Part shown: positions 1 through 5,495 of the stretch, piece by piece | Layout of the letters: the number at the start of each line of letters is the position of its first letter | How positions within the stretch are numbered: the first letter of the stretch is position 1 | Assembly: GCA_002432565.1 (NCBI GenBank) | Contig: DJFP01000285.1 | Location: 6,327 to 11,848 of the forward strand | DNA: 5,522 bases | Source: Flavobacteriales bacterium UBA5869 | GTDB taxonomy: Bacteria > Bacteroidota > Bacteroidia > Flavobacteriales_D > Crocinitomicaceae | Reading direction: 5' to 3' | The notes under the pieces: model-generated | What the model was told of the DNA's origin: nothing | Databases searched by the model: none | The model's input: the letters and a program-made list of their open reading frames with translations, nothing else | Translations under genes and position numbers: made by a program

Positions 1-68
1 CTTTAAATTATATTCAGAGAAGACAATTTTAAAGCGTTTTGATCTGCTTATTTTGCTAACTTAAGATC

Positions 69-1430
69 ATGAAAGCATTCATTGATCAGCAACGCGTATT
101 TTTCAATTCCAATCAAACAAAGGACCTGGATTTCAGAATAGATCAATTACAAAAGCTTAAGAGCCTGTTATTATCGAACCAAAACCGCTTGAACGAAGCC
201 ATTTACGCAGATTTCGGCAAATCTCCTTTTGAGACTTTTACCAATGAATTCGGGTTGGTTTTCCTGGATATTGATGAAGCATGCCGCAAATTGAAAAAGT
301 GGGCAAAACGGAAACGCGTACGAACAAACTGGGTGAACTTTCCGGCGAAAAGCTACATCATTCCGGAACCATTGGGAGTTTCACTGATCATTGGCGCCTG
401 GAATTATCCTTATCAATTATCATTAGCTCCCGCTATTGCCGCTATCGCTGCCGGAAATACCGTTATCCTGAAACCCAGCGAACTTCCTTCCAATACCAGC
501 AAGATTTTAGCAGAATTAATCAACAACTCGTTTGATCCCGGATTTTTCCGGGTTGTAGAAGGTGGAGTTGACGAAACAAGCGCATTACTCGAACAACGCT
601 TCGACAAGATTTTCTTTACCGGAAGCACTAATGTAGGGCGAATCGTATACCAGGCAGCTGCAAAACACCTCACTCCCGTTACATTGGAACTCGGAGGAAA
701 AAGCCCTGCCATTTTTACCGAAGGCGCTAATCTGAAAATGAGTGTCAAGCGGCTCATTTGGGCTAAATTCCTCAATTCGGGCCAAACATGTATTGCTCCG
801 GATTATGTGCTGCTCCCAAAAAGCATGAAAGACGCGTTTTTAAAACTTGCAAAAGCAGAAATCGAACAAGCTTCCTACGCCGTGGAGAATGGAAACTACA
901 TCCGAATCATCAACGACCGGAATATAGAGCGCCTAAAGAAACTGATCGATAAAGAGAAAATCTATTTCGGTGGAGAAATTCTGGAACAAGAACGGATCAT
1001 CCAGCCGACTTTAATGCATCATGTTACCTTCGACGATGCGGTCATGCAGGAAGAAATTTTCGGGCCAATTTTACCGGTAATCACTTATGAGTCTTTGGAA
1101 GGGGCCATTTCAGAGGTCAAAAAGCGTGAAAAACCGCTTTCCTGCTATGTTTTCACCAATGACACTTTCCTAAAAAACAAATTACTGAACGAACTTTCAT
1201 TCGGAGGCGGAGCAGTCAACGAAGCCATTATGCATATTTCCAACAGCCGCTTGCCATTTGGTGGTGTGGGGCAAAGCGGAATGGGATCCTATCATGGTGA
1301 AGCAGGATTCAAAACATTTTCTCATTACAAAAGCATATTGGAAAAAGCAACCTGGTTTGAAACCAAACTCAAATATCCCCCCTATTCCGAAGGGAAGCTG
1401 AAATGGATCAAGCGCTTGATGGGATTGTAG
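69..1430 (+). CDS. Aldehyde dehydrogenase, class 3 (ALDH3-like), NAD(P)-dependent
   Basis: Complete 453-residue enzyme that oxidises aldehydes to carboxylic acids with NAD(P)+, most likely in the cytoplasm; the natural substrate (medium or long-chain fatty aldehydes are common in this family) cannot be read from the sequence. Visible family landmarks in order: WNYP with the oxyanion Asn at about 112, the cofactor-contacting LKPSE with Lys135, the FTGSTNVG nucleotide-binding turn at 183-190, the general-base Glu207 in LELGGKSP, the nucleophile Cys241 in NSGQTC, EEIFGP at 328-333 and LPFGGVGQSGMG near 396-406. Length of about 450 rather than about 490 residues and the C-terminal YPPY motif point to the ALDH3 branch. 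There is no signal peptide and no C-terminal membrane anchor of the kind seen in animal fatty aldehyde dehydrogenase. All catalytic residues are present, so it should be active. The ATG at 69 gives the usual N-terminal length; no Shine-Dalgarno is obvious. It seems to be its own unit, with 113 bp before the next gene. Confidence 0.96.
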   Translation: MKAFIDQQRVFFNSNQTKDLDFRIDQLQKLKSLLLSNQNRLNEAIYADFGKSPFETFTNEFGLVFLDIDEACRKLKKWAKRKRVRTNWVNFPAKSYIIPEPLGVSLIIGAWNYPYQLSLAPAIAAIAAGNTVILKPSELPSNTSKILAELINNSFDPGFFRVVEGGVDETSALLEQRFDKIFFTGSTNVGRIVYQAAAKHLTPVTLELGGKSPAIFTEGANLKMSVKRLIWAKFLNSGQTCIAPDYVLLPKSMKDAFLKLAKAEIEQASYAVENGNYIRIINDRNIERLKKLIDKEKIYFGGEILEQERIIQPTLMHHVTFDDAVMQEEIFGPILPVITYESLEGAISEVKKREKPLSCYVFTNDTFLKNKLLNELSFGGGAVNEAIMHISNSRLPFGGVGQSGMGSYHGEAGFKTFSHYKSILEKATWFETKLKYPPYSEGKLKWIKRLMGL

Positions 1431-1434
1431 AGAA

Positions 1435-1458
1435 ATTCAAAACCAGCATGTTTTGAAT
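1435..1458 (+). terminator. Weak hairpin just after the aldehyde dehydrogenase stop
   Basis: A perfect 9-bp inverted repeat, ATTCAAAAC (1435-1443) and GTTTTGAAT (1450-1458), with a 6-nt loop, begins five bases after the stop codon. The stem is AT-rich and is not followed by a T-run, so it is a poor intrinsic terminator on its own. It may slow polymerase or protect the 3' end, or be chance. Confidence 0.3.
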
Positions 1459-1543
1459 CTGTAAATGATATAAGAGAATCCTTTCATACCTGCAATAATT
1501 CTTGTTCGGAATTTTCGTAAATTGATTGATCAATACGAAAGTC

Positions 1544-1840
1544 ATGAGTACAAAGAAATCAAACAAAAAAGACGGAAAAGATCAGGAACAATTTCCGGGG
1601 TATCCGGCTTATCCGGCAAGTGAGGATATTTATCAAACTGATAAAGAAGAAAAGGACCTTGATCCTGAAAACCCTGCCAGAAATAAACCTTTCAATGAAT
1701 CTTCCATTGACAAAAACCTGGACGTCCCCGGCTCAGAACTGGATGATGAACAGGAAGATACCGGTAATGAAGATGAAGAAAATAATTATTACAGTCTCGG
1801 TGGTGACAATCACACTGATTTAGAGGAAGATAACCAATAA
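1544..1840 (+). CDS. Small highly acidic protein of unknown function (98 aa)
   Basis: Soluble, strongly acidic protein: about 29 Asp/Glu against about 10 Lys/Arg in 98 residues, with most of the basic residues in the first 12. No signal peptide, membrane segment, cysteine or recognisable enzymatic motif. Two patches look constrained rather than random: an aromatic/proline stretch FPGYPAYPASEDIY at 17-30, and a C-terminal part with LDVPGSELDDEQED (59-72) followed by EDEENNYYSLGGDNH (76-90). The same kind of arrangement recurs, to my recollection, in uncharacterised Bacteroidota proteins, so it is probably a conserved hypothetical family and not a spurious reading frame. Composition suggests an intrinsically disordered chain; a binding or stress-buffering role would be speculation. 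The ATG at 1544 is preferred to an in-frame TTG at 1526, since it gives a Lys-rich MSTKKSNKK start. The stop codon lies inside a strong hairpin. Confidence 0.8.
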   Translation: MSTKKSNKKDGKDQEQFPGYPAYPASEDIYQTDKEEKDLDPENPARNKPFNESSIDKNLDVPGSELDDEQEDTGNEDEENNYYSLGGDNHTDLEEDNQ

Positions 1841-1890
1841 GTTCAACATACTGAATGTTGAACTTATTGGATTAATTGTTGTTTCTTTTT
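1834..1890 (+). terminator. Perfect 16-bp hairpin overlapping the stop codon of the acidic-protein gene
   Basis: CCAATAAGTTCAACAT (1834-1849) and its exact reverse complement (1855-1870) enclose a 5-nt loop, actga. The TAA stop at 1838-1840 and the last codon are within the left arm. On the + strand the stem is followed by a T-rich stretch at 1878-1890, with a run of five Ts at 1886-1890, so it can serve as an intrinsic terminator for the acidic-protein gene, although the T-run starts some bases after the stem. On the minus strand the hairpin lies downstream of the AraC-type gene, which ends at 1935, but no T-run follows it in that direction. It therefore insulates two convergent genes, more convincingly for the + strand. 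Confidence 0.75.
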
Positions 1891-1934
1891 GAGTAAGATT
1901 TTTTCAAATACCCGAAATTTATTTTTGAATCTTA

Positions 1935-2492
1935 TCAGAATGCTTCCAGGTTGCTTCTTTCATGTCTTGTCTGTTTGAAGAAAGACGGAGAAAGCCCGGT
2001 GATTTTCTTGAATTGATTGGACAAATGCGCTACACTGCTATAATTTAACTTGTAAGAAATCTCTGTGAGATTCATTTCATCGTACATCAAAAGTTCTTTT
2101 ACGCGCTCAATCTTGTTCATAATAATGAATTGCTGAATCGTAATTCCTTTTACTTTAGAAAACACATTTGAAAGGTATGTGTAGTCGTAGTTGAGTTTTT
2201 CACTGATGTAATCAGAATAATTAACTTTTGGGGCTTCATCCGAGTAATGGATCATTTCGATAACAACCCCTTTTATTTGTTCTATCAGGATACTGGTCCG
2301 GTCTTCCAACAGTTCCAGTCCGCATTTGGACAAATTTACCCTTATTTTTTCACGAAGTTCATCAGACACATGATCTTTCACCTCCACAACTCCCAATTCT
2401 ACTTTACTCGGGCGTAAACCCAGATTTGCAAGTTCCTCCTTCACGATCATCTTACAACGAAGACTTACCATGTATTTAATAAATAACTTCAT
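1935..2492 (-). CDS. AraC-family transcriptional regulator, short Bacteroidota type
   Basis: A 185-residue DNA-binding protein. The C-terminal half (about 90-175) has the two helix-turn-helix units of the AraC/XylS family: the first around residues 93-115 (DYISEKLNYDYTYLSNVF), the second around 142-165 (LTEISYKLNYSSVAHLSNQF), followed by the typical TGLSPSFFK ending. The N-terminal 65 residues are far shorter than the usual cupin sensor of AraC proteins. They alternate predicted strands and helices around Cys13 (VSLRCKMIVKEELANLGL) and a GLELLEDR segment, suggesting a small alpha/beta module that could bind a ligand or partner; this is inference. The ATG at 2492 keeps that module whole. Tandem stops (TGA TAA) end the gene. 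It is the last minus-strand gene of a row of stress-type genes, so it is a candidate regulator of them and possibly of itself. Confidence 0.88.
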   Translation of the reverse strand: MKLFIKYMVSLRCKMIVKEELANLGLRPSKVELGVVEVKDHVSDELREKIRVNLSKCGLELLEDRTSILIEQIKGVVIEMIHYSDEAPKVNYSDYISEKLNYDYTYLSNVFSKVKGITIQQFIIMNKIERVKELLMYDEMNLTEISYKLNYSSVAHLSNQFKKITGLSPSFFKQTRHERSNLEAF

Positions 2493-2707
2493 CCCACTTT
2501 AATTTTTAAATTAAAAACTAACTCTGTCCACTTAGTTATTCAGGTATCAGAAAAAAATTGGTAATCCTTTAGAAAATAGTTCGCTATAAATTCAGTAATA
2601 ATGTTGTGCGTGTGTTATGGTCCTAAGATAGAACTAAAAAACCGTGCAGCAAAACACATTGTTATGTTTTATAATTATTTCACATTTTTATTCTACCGTT
2701 TAAACCC
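2493..2707. other. Intergenic region upstream of the AraC-type regulator
   Basis: About 215 bases with no convincing coding frame on either strand. Immediately before the regulator's start lies an AT palindrome, TTAATTT (2499-2505) and AAATTAA (2508-2514), separated by two bases; with the run AAAGTGGG just before the ATG it occupies the 5' leader. The canonical Bacteroidota promoter pair (TTG, about 19 bp, TAnnTTTG) is not apparent on the minus strand. The region must hold the regulator's promoter, since the upstream gene is closed by a terminator at 2708-2748. Confidence 0.5.
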
Positions 2708-2748
2708 AAAAAAAACCATTCAACAACAATATTGCCGAATGGTTTTTT
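2708..2748 (-). terminator. Intrinsic terminator after the lmo0937-type gene
   Basis: AAAAAACCATTC (2710-2721) and GAATGGTTTTTT (2737-2748) form a perfect 12-bp inverted repeat with a 15-nt loop. On the minus strand the stem runs into eight consecutive Ts (complement of the A-run at 2708-2715), 23 bases past the stop codon of the small membrane-protein gene. The T-run on the + strand makes the element potentially bidirectional, but no + strand gene ends here. Confidence 0.88.
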
Positions 2749-2770
2749 GTATTAAACTTCACGTATATTA

Positions 2771-2923
2771 TTAATCCCTTCTTCCCGGGATCAGCTGCAA
2801 AACTATTGCTATCAGTGCAATTACTAAAATTAAGTGAAATAAACCTCCTGTATGGTAACCAAAGTACCCGATGGCCCAACCGATAACTACTATAATTGCT
2901 ATAGTGCTCAATATTGCTCTCAT
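2771..2923 (-). CDS. lmo0937-type small membrane protein (50 aa)
   Basis: A 50-residue hydrophobic peptide beginning MRAILSTIAIIVVIGWAIGY and ending LQLIPGRRD. It contains two short membrane segments, roughly residues 3-20 and 28-45, joined by a Gly/aromatic turn (GYFGYHTGG), and a positively charged C-terminus that would lie in the cytoplasm if the segments form a hairpin. Length, the central WAIGYFGY...GGLFH pattern and the tail match the lmo0937 family of tiny membrane proteins common in Bacteroidota and Firmicutes, often found near stress genes; no biochemical function is known to me. An in-frame ATG two codons upstream (2929-2927) is an alternative start giving 52 residues. A good terminator follows, and the lipoprotein gene upstream has its own terminator, so it is probably monocistronic. 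It is easily missed because of its size. Confidence 0.85.
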   Translation of the reverse strand: MRAILSTIAIIVVIGWAIGYFGYHTGGLFHLILVIALIAIVLQLIPGRRD

Positions 2924-2951
2924 GATCATTTGTATTAATTGGTGAATAATT

Positions 2952-2979
2952 TTTCCCGTCCGCCGGAGCGGGCCGGAAA
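2952..2979. repeat. GC-rich imperfect hairpin upstream of the small membrane-protein gene
   Basis: In an AT-rich setting, TTTCCCGTCCG (2952-2962) and CGGGCCGGAAA (2969-2979) can pair over 11 positions with one C-C mismatch and one G-T wobble, around a 6-nt loop CCGGAG. It lies 23-29 bases before the candidate starts of the membrane-protein gene, so it is either in that gene's 5' leader or next to its promoter. The pairing is better in a + strand transcript; on the minus strand two positions mismatch. No T-run follows on the + strand. It may be a copy of a dispersed intergenic GC-rich element; a single window cannot show this. Confidence 0.4.
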
Positions 2980-3017
2980 TTTGTCTGTTAGTTTTGAAAT
3001 CTATAAGCTCGTTGAAT

Positions 3018-3079
3018 AAAAAAGGATTCCGCTGTATGCTTAGGCCGGAGCTGCAGCATTTCTACAGCGGATTCCTTTT
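3018..3079 (-). terminator. Intrinsic terminator after the coiled-coil lipoprotein gene
   Basis: AAAAGGATTCCGCTGTA (3020-3036) pairs with TACAGCGGATTCCTTTT (3063-3079), with one T-T mismatch in the stem. The 26-nt apical part contains a further TGCT/AGCA pairing (3037-3040 with 3055-3058). On the minus strand the stem leads straight into about seven Ts (complement of the A-run ending at 3023). It lies about 95 bases after the lipoprotein stop codon, leaving a real 3' UTR. A short T-run on the other side may allow some + strand termination. Confidence 0.82.
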
Positions 3080-3148
3080 CTAAAAACCAATTTTAACCTA
3101 TCAACATGGTATTCTTTAAGACCGTGCAAAGGCTTGTCTATTATTACC

Positions 3149-3164
3149 GTCTGCCGTTGCAGAC
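3149..3164 (-). other. Small hairpin in the 3' UTR of the lipoprotein gene
   Basis: GTCTGC (3149-3154) and GCAGAC (3159-3164) form a perfect 6-bp GC-rich stem with a 4-nt loop, 11 bases past the lipoprotein stop codon and well before its terminator. No T-run follows it, so it is not a terminator. It may stabilise the mRNA end or be part of a 3' UTR-derived RNA. Confidence 0.45.
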
Positions 3165-3175
3165 TCTTATTTGTA

Positions 3176-3613
3176 TTACTTGACATTGTCCTTTCCAAGA
3201 TCTCTAAAAGCTTGTCCGAGTTCATCCATATCATTATTGAACTCTCTTTTAAATTCCTGCCAGTTTTCTCTCCTCGTATTTTTCATTTCCTGCATACGAG
3301 CTTCCATTTCATCGTTGCGCTTTCTCAGTGCTTCAATTCGTTCATTTCTTCTTTGAATGACATCCGAACGAGCATTGATTTTTTCTGCTCTCAGGCGATC
3401 TATTTCAAGCCTGTTGTTATCGATATCTTCCTGAACGGAACGCCGGTATTCGGCAACCTCTTCCTCATATTCTCTCTGTGCCTGGTCCAAATCTTCTTTC
3501 GCATCCTGTACCCCATCCGCAGCTCTGTCAACTCTCTTTGCCCCGGTATCTGTACAACTTGCAAGAATGACTACCAAAAGTGATAATCCCAGGCGGATTA
3601 TTATTCTTTTCAT
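3176..3613 (-). CDS. Coiled-coil lipoprotein, sll1863-type stress protein
   Basis: A 145-residue lipoprotein. The start is placed at the ATG at 3613 because it gives a normal lipoprotein signal: MKR, a hydrophobic stretch to about residue 16, and the lipobox LASC with the acylated Cys20. The longer frame from 3655 adds 14 residues that spoil this. The mature part (about 28-115) is almost entirely charged and helical, with Glu/Asp/Arg/Lys spacing typical of a long coiled coil (for example EDLDQAQREYEEEVAEYRR). It ends in a distinct NWQEFKREFNNDMDELGQAF segment (117-136), which recurs in Bacteroidota proteins named after the cyanobacterial stress protein sll1863; that assignment is from memory. 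The protein is anchored in a membrane facing the periplasm, presumably the outer membrane; it may brace or sense the envelope, but no activity is established. It has its own terminator and an upstream region separated from the CsbD gene. Confidence 0.82.
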   Translation of the reverse strand: MKRIIIRLGLSLLVVILASCTDTGAKRVDRAADGVQDAKEDLDQAQREYEEEVAEYRRSVQEDIDNNRLEIDRLRAEKINARSDVIQRRNERIEALRKRNDEMEARMQEMKNTRRENWQEFKREFNNDMDELGQAFRDLGKDNVK

Positions 3614-3816
3614 GACTATCCAGATTAACAGTGAATTTGTTTTCACCTGTAACAAATATGCGAGTTGAAATCTTTTAAAATATTACATGATTCGACTCAT
3701 TAATTGCATATTTTACAGAAGCCTTAAGGATTGTTAAAGCTAATTTTGACTTCTCTCTATACCTTTATTTCAAAAAAACACGTATTTGAATACTTAAGAA
3801 ACGGAGTCTTAGTCAC

Positions 3817-3845
3817 AAAAAAGCGCCGGTCAAATTGACCGGCGC
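3817..3845 (-). terminator. Strong intrinsic terminator after the CsbD-domain gene
   Basis: GCGCCGGTC (3823-3831) and GACCGGCGC (3837-3845) make a perfect 9-bp GC-rich stem with loop aaatt. On the minus strand the stem is directly followed by six Ts (complement of 3817-3822). It lies about 80 bases after the CsbD stop codon. This is the clearest terminator in the window and shows that the CsbD gene and the lipoprotein gene are separate units. Confidence 0.92.
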
Positions 3846-3867
3846 CCTTCTCTAGATAGAACCTAAC

Positions 3868-3895
3868 AGTTACTATTAACCAACTAATAGTAGCT
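3868..3895 (-). other. Hairpin in the 3' UTR of the CsbD-domain gene
   Basis: AGTTACTATTA (3868-3878) and TAATAGTAGCT (3885-3895) can pair over 11 positions with one wobble (3870 with 3893; in the minus-strand transcript this becomes an A-C mismatch) around a 6-nt loop. It sits between the CsbD stop codon at 3927 and the main terminator, giving this mRNA a two-hairpin 3' end like that of the lipoprotein gene. Confidence 0.45.
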
Positions 3896-3926
3896 CTTAG
3901 TTTTGTTACACATCTAAAAAAAAGTA

Positions 3927-4538
3927 TTACAGCGTGAATCTATCAGGTTCATCCTCGTTAAACTGCCCTTGATCAGACTGGTTTTTATTGGATGGATTCT
4001 GCTGATTTTGATTCTGGCCCTGATTCGGATTATTAAACTCGTTCAGGATATTTGTGACTTCATCGCGTGACTTGTTGAGTCTTGTACCGATTTGGTTCAT
4101 CAATTGATCTTCCTGCCCGGGTTTAAAATCCAGATCGGAATCTGTAAGCTGACTATACTTATCCTTTAATCGGGATGATTGCTGTCCCCAATTGCCCGTA
4201 ATTTGAAACGGTGCAGTGTTTTGTCCTGTACCCGAATTTTGACCGGATCCCTGGTTTGCATGCATGTTGGTACCTGTACCTGTGTTGGAATCCTGTTCAT
4301 TCCCTCTGTCATTCCACTGATTACCTCCGGAACTACCCTGGTTTTGATTTCCCTGACCTTGTTTAGTCTGCGAATCCTCACGTTGAGCACTCGGGTTACC
4401 CTGGTTTTGGTTAAAACCCGTATTCGGATTTGAACCTGTAGACTGACTTTGACCAGATCCCTGATTTTGGTTCTGATTCTGCTCGCGATCACGATTTTGA
4501 TTCGTATCGGAACCTGTGTTTCTCTCTTGCTCTGACAT
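3927..4538 (-). CDS. CsbD-domain protein embedded in an Asn/Gln/Gly-rich chain
   Basis: A 203-residue hydrophilic protein with no signal peptide. Residues 1-110 are low complexity, dominated by Asn, Gln, Gly and Ser with repeats of NQNQ and GSGQ type. Residues about 113-166 form a CsbD-like domain: ITGNWGQQSSRLKDKYSQ, then LTDSDLDFKPGQEDQL and IGTRLNKSRDEVTNIL, matching the family pattern GNW...LK.K...LTD.DL....G..D.L...I.......EV. Residues 168-190 return to Asn/Gln-rich sequence, and the end is acidic (FNEDEPDRFTL). CsbD is a general-stress protein of unknown biochemical role in Bacillus (sigma-B regulon), normally only about 60-70 residues, so this protein is about three times the usual size because of the flanks. 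The ATG at 4538 is chosen over the longer frame from 4595 because it gives the natural MSEQERN start and the extra residues are unlike the rest. The gene begins 108 bases after the thioredoxin-like gene with no clear terminator between, so read-through is possible. Confidence 0.85.
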   Translation of the reverse strand: MSEQERNTGSDTNQNRDREQNQNQNQGSGQSQSTGSNPNTGFNQNQGNPSAQREDSQTKQGQGNQNQGSSGGNQWNDRGNEQDSNTGTGTNMHANQGSGQNSGTGQNTAPFQITGNWGQQSSRLKDKYSQLTDSDLDFKPGQEDQLMNQIGTRLNKSRDEVTNILNEFNNPNQGQNQNQQNPSNKNQSDQGQFNEDEPDRFTL

Positions 4539-4646
4539 AACTTTAATATTTAATGTACTACCTTCTTCTCTCCTACAAAGGTCATTCAATATCAAAGCAT
4601 TACCATTACAAAAAATTCCCGGATTATTACATAAATCTCACCCGAA

Positions 4647-5495
4647 TCAGCGGACGAACTGGCTTTTTACATATTCCATGTAATCTGCCTGGGAAGGAAG
4701 GTCGGGAATATCACACTTCTGCAGATAAGGATAAATTTCCACTACCATGTTCTGCATAATTTCAAAATCATTAGCTGCTTTCGCCTGCTGGAAAGTTGTC
4801 ATGAAATAATCGTTGATTTTGCCCAGATACGCATCCTGGTTTTTCACGTTTTCTTCGTTGTTCAGGAATTCTTTGCTCAAAGGAGATTTGTAATCATGAA
4901 CGGCACTATTAAACACCTGTAATTCAACCGGATCTTTTAAATCCAGGTTTGGGTATTTCTGGTAATACTCTGCCGCATACTTGGTCAAAGAATCATGCTC
5001 ATTATCTGACAAAACTTTCACAAAAGCCTTCAGATCTTCTCGTTTCTTTTTAGACTTCTGGTATGTCTTGTTTGCCAGGAAAACCGGATTTCCTTCCGGA
5101 TTCAGAACTTCTTTTCCTTTTGCAAGCAGCTGTTTTGCCTGTTGACCACCAACCACTTTTGCCACCAGTTCTCCGTTTGCATTGAAATACAACAATGTAG
5201 GATAAGCACTGATCCCATATTTACGCATCACTTCAGGGCCATCGTTCTTTTCACCGTCTAATTTCAAAGAAATAAAGTTTGAATTGTAGAAAGCCGTCAC
5301 TTCCGGATCAACGAAAGCAGTTGCTGCCATCTGTTTACAAGGTCCGCACCAAACTGCAAACACATCTACGAATAACGGTTTTTTAGCCTCTTTTGCTTTT
5401 TTCAAAGCTTCATTCAGGGTTCCGTGCTCGAAAGTAATCTGGCTGAAGGAATGTGTACTTAATAAAGCTATTATGGCAAGGAATGTCAATCTCAT
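4647..5495 (-). CDS. Secreted thioredoxin-fold protein with C-terminal helical extension
   Basis: A 282-residue protein with an N-terminal signal peptide (hydrophobic residues 4-13, likely cleavage after SFS at 16-18, mature start Gln19), so it acts in the periplasm or is exported. Residues about 22-125 form a thioredoxin domain: a strand PLFVDVFAVW, the redox motif WCGPCK with Cys50 and Cys53, and the cis-proline in SAYPT (Pro99) followed by LLYFNANGELV. The order and the long helix after the motif resemble thioredoxin-like proteins of the DUF255/thioredoxin_7 kind found in Bacteroidota. Residues 135-282 are a helical extension, with a third cysteine at 261, and have no recognised domain. 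The intact CxxC predicts thiol-disulfide exchange (reduction or isomerisation of exported proteins), but partners are unknown. The start at 5495 yields a proper signal peptide; the promoter probably lies at or beyond the window edge. Confidence 0.9.
   Translation of the reverse strand: MRLTFLAIIALLSTHSFSQITFEHGTLNEALKKAKEAKKPLFVDVFAVWCGPCKQMAATAFVDPEVTAFYNSNFISLKLDGEKNDGPEVMRKYGISAYPTLLYFNANGELVAKVVGGQQAKQLLAKGKEVLNPEGNPVFLANKTYQKSKKKREDLKAFVKVLSDNEHDSLTKYAAEYYQKYPNLDLKDPVELQVFNSAVHDYKSPLSKEFLNNEENVKNQDAYLGKINDYFMTTFQQAKAANDFEIMQNMVVEIYPYLQKCDIPDLPSQADYMEYVKSQFVR

Larger units (their letters stand above)
3614..3926. other. Intergenic region between the lipoprotein and CsbD-domain genes
   Basis: About 310 bases without a supported gene. 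The right part holds the 3' UTR of the CsbD gene with its hairpin (3868-3895) and terminator (3817-3845). The left part (3614-3815) is AT-rich and must contain the lipoprotein promoter on the minus strand. The best -7 candidate is CATATTTG, read on the minus strand from 3660 to 3653, about 40 bases before the start; it differs from the Bacteroidota TAnnTTTG consensus at the first base and has no clear -33 TTG partner, so it is tentative. Confidence 0.5.

Noticed and set aside
37..55. TTATTTTG upstream of the aldehyde dehydrogenase as a Bacteroidota -7 element.
   Set aside because: It does not fit TAnnTTTG exactly, ends only 13 bases before the ATG, and has no TTG at the right distance upstream.
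413..785. Long minus-strand open frames inside the aldehyde dehydrogenase gene.
   Set aside because: They are antisense shadows of a strongly conserved enzyme frame and have no family features.
1525..1534. 10-bp palindrome ATTGATCAAT just before the acidic-protein gene, considered as an operator.
   Set aside because: Short AT-rich palindromes are common in this DNA, and no second copy or promoter context supports it.
1894..1934. TAAGATT/AATCTTA inverted repeat directly after the AraC-type gene, considered as its terminator.
   Set aside because: Only a 7-bp AT stem with a long asymmetric loop and no following T-run on the minus strand.
2618..2632. GGTCCTAAGATAG resembles the conserved 23S rRNA segment GGTCCTAAGGTAG (also the I-CeuI site core).
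   Set aside because: The match is only about 13 bases with one difference, and neither flank resembles 23S rRNA, so it is taken as chance.
3134..3583. A 149-codon + strand open frame with hydrophobic, Cys/Phe-rich product.
   Set aside because: It is antisense to the lipoprotein gene, whose signal peptide, lipobox and coiled coil are convincing; the composition is that expected of the complement of charged codons.
4166..4492. Overlapping open frames on both strands within the N/Q-rich region.
   Set aside because: They are by-products of the repetitive Asn/Gln/Gly codons of the CsbD gene, with no independent signals.
4200..4500. Repetitive DNA considered as a CRISPR or tandem repeat array.
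   Set aside because: The repetition is degenerate and codon-based (Asn-Gln-Gly), with no uniform repeats or spacers.
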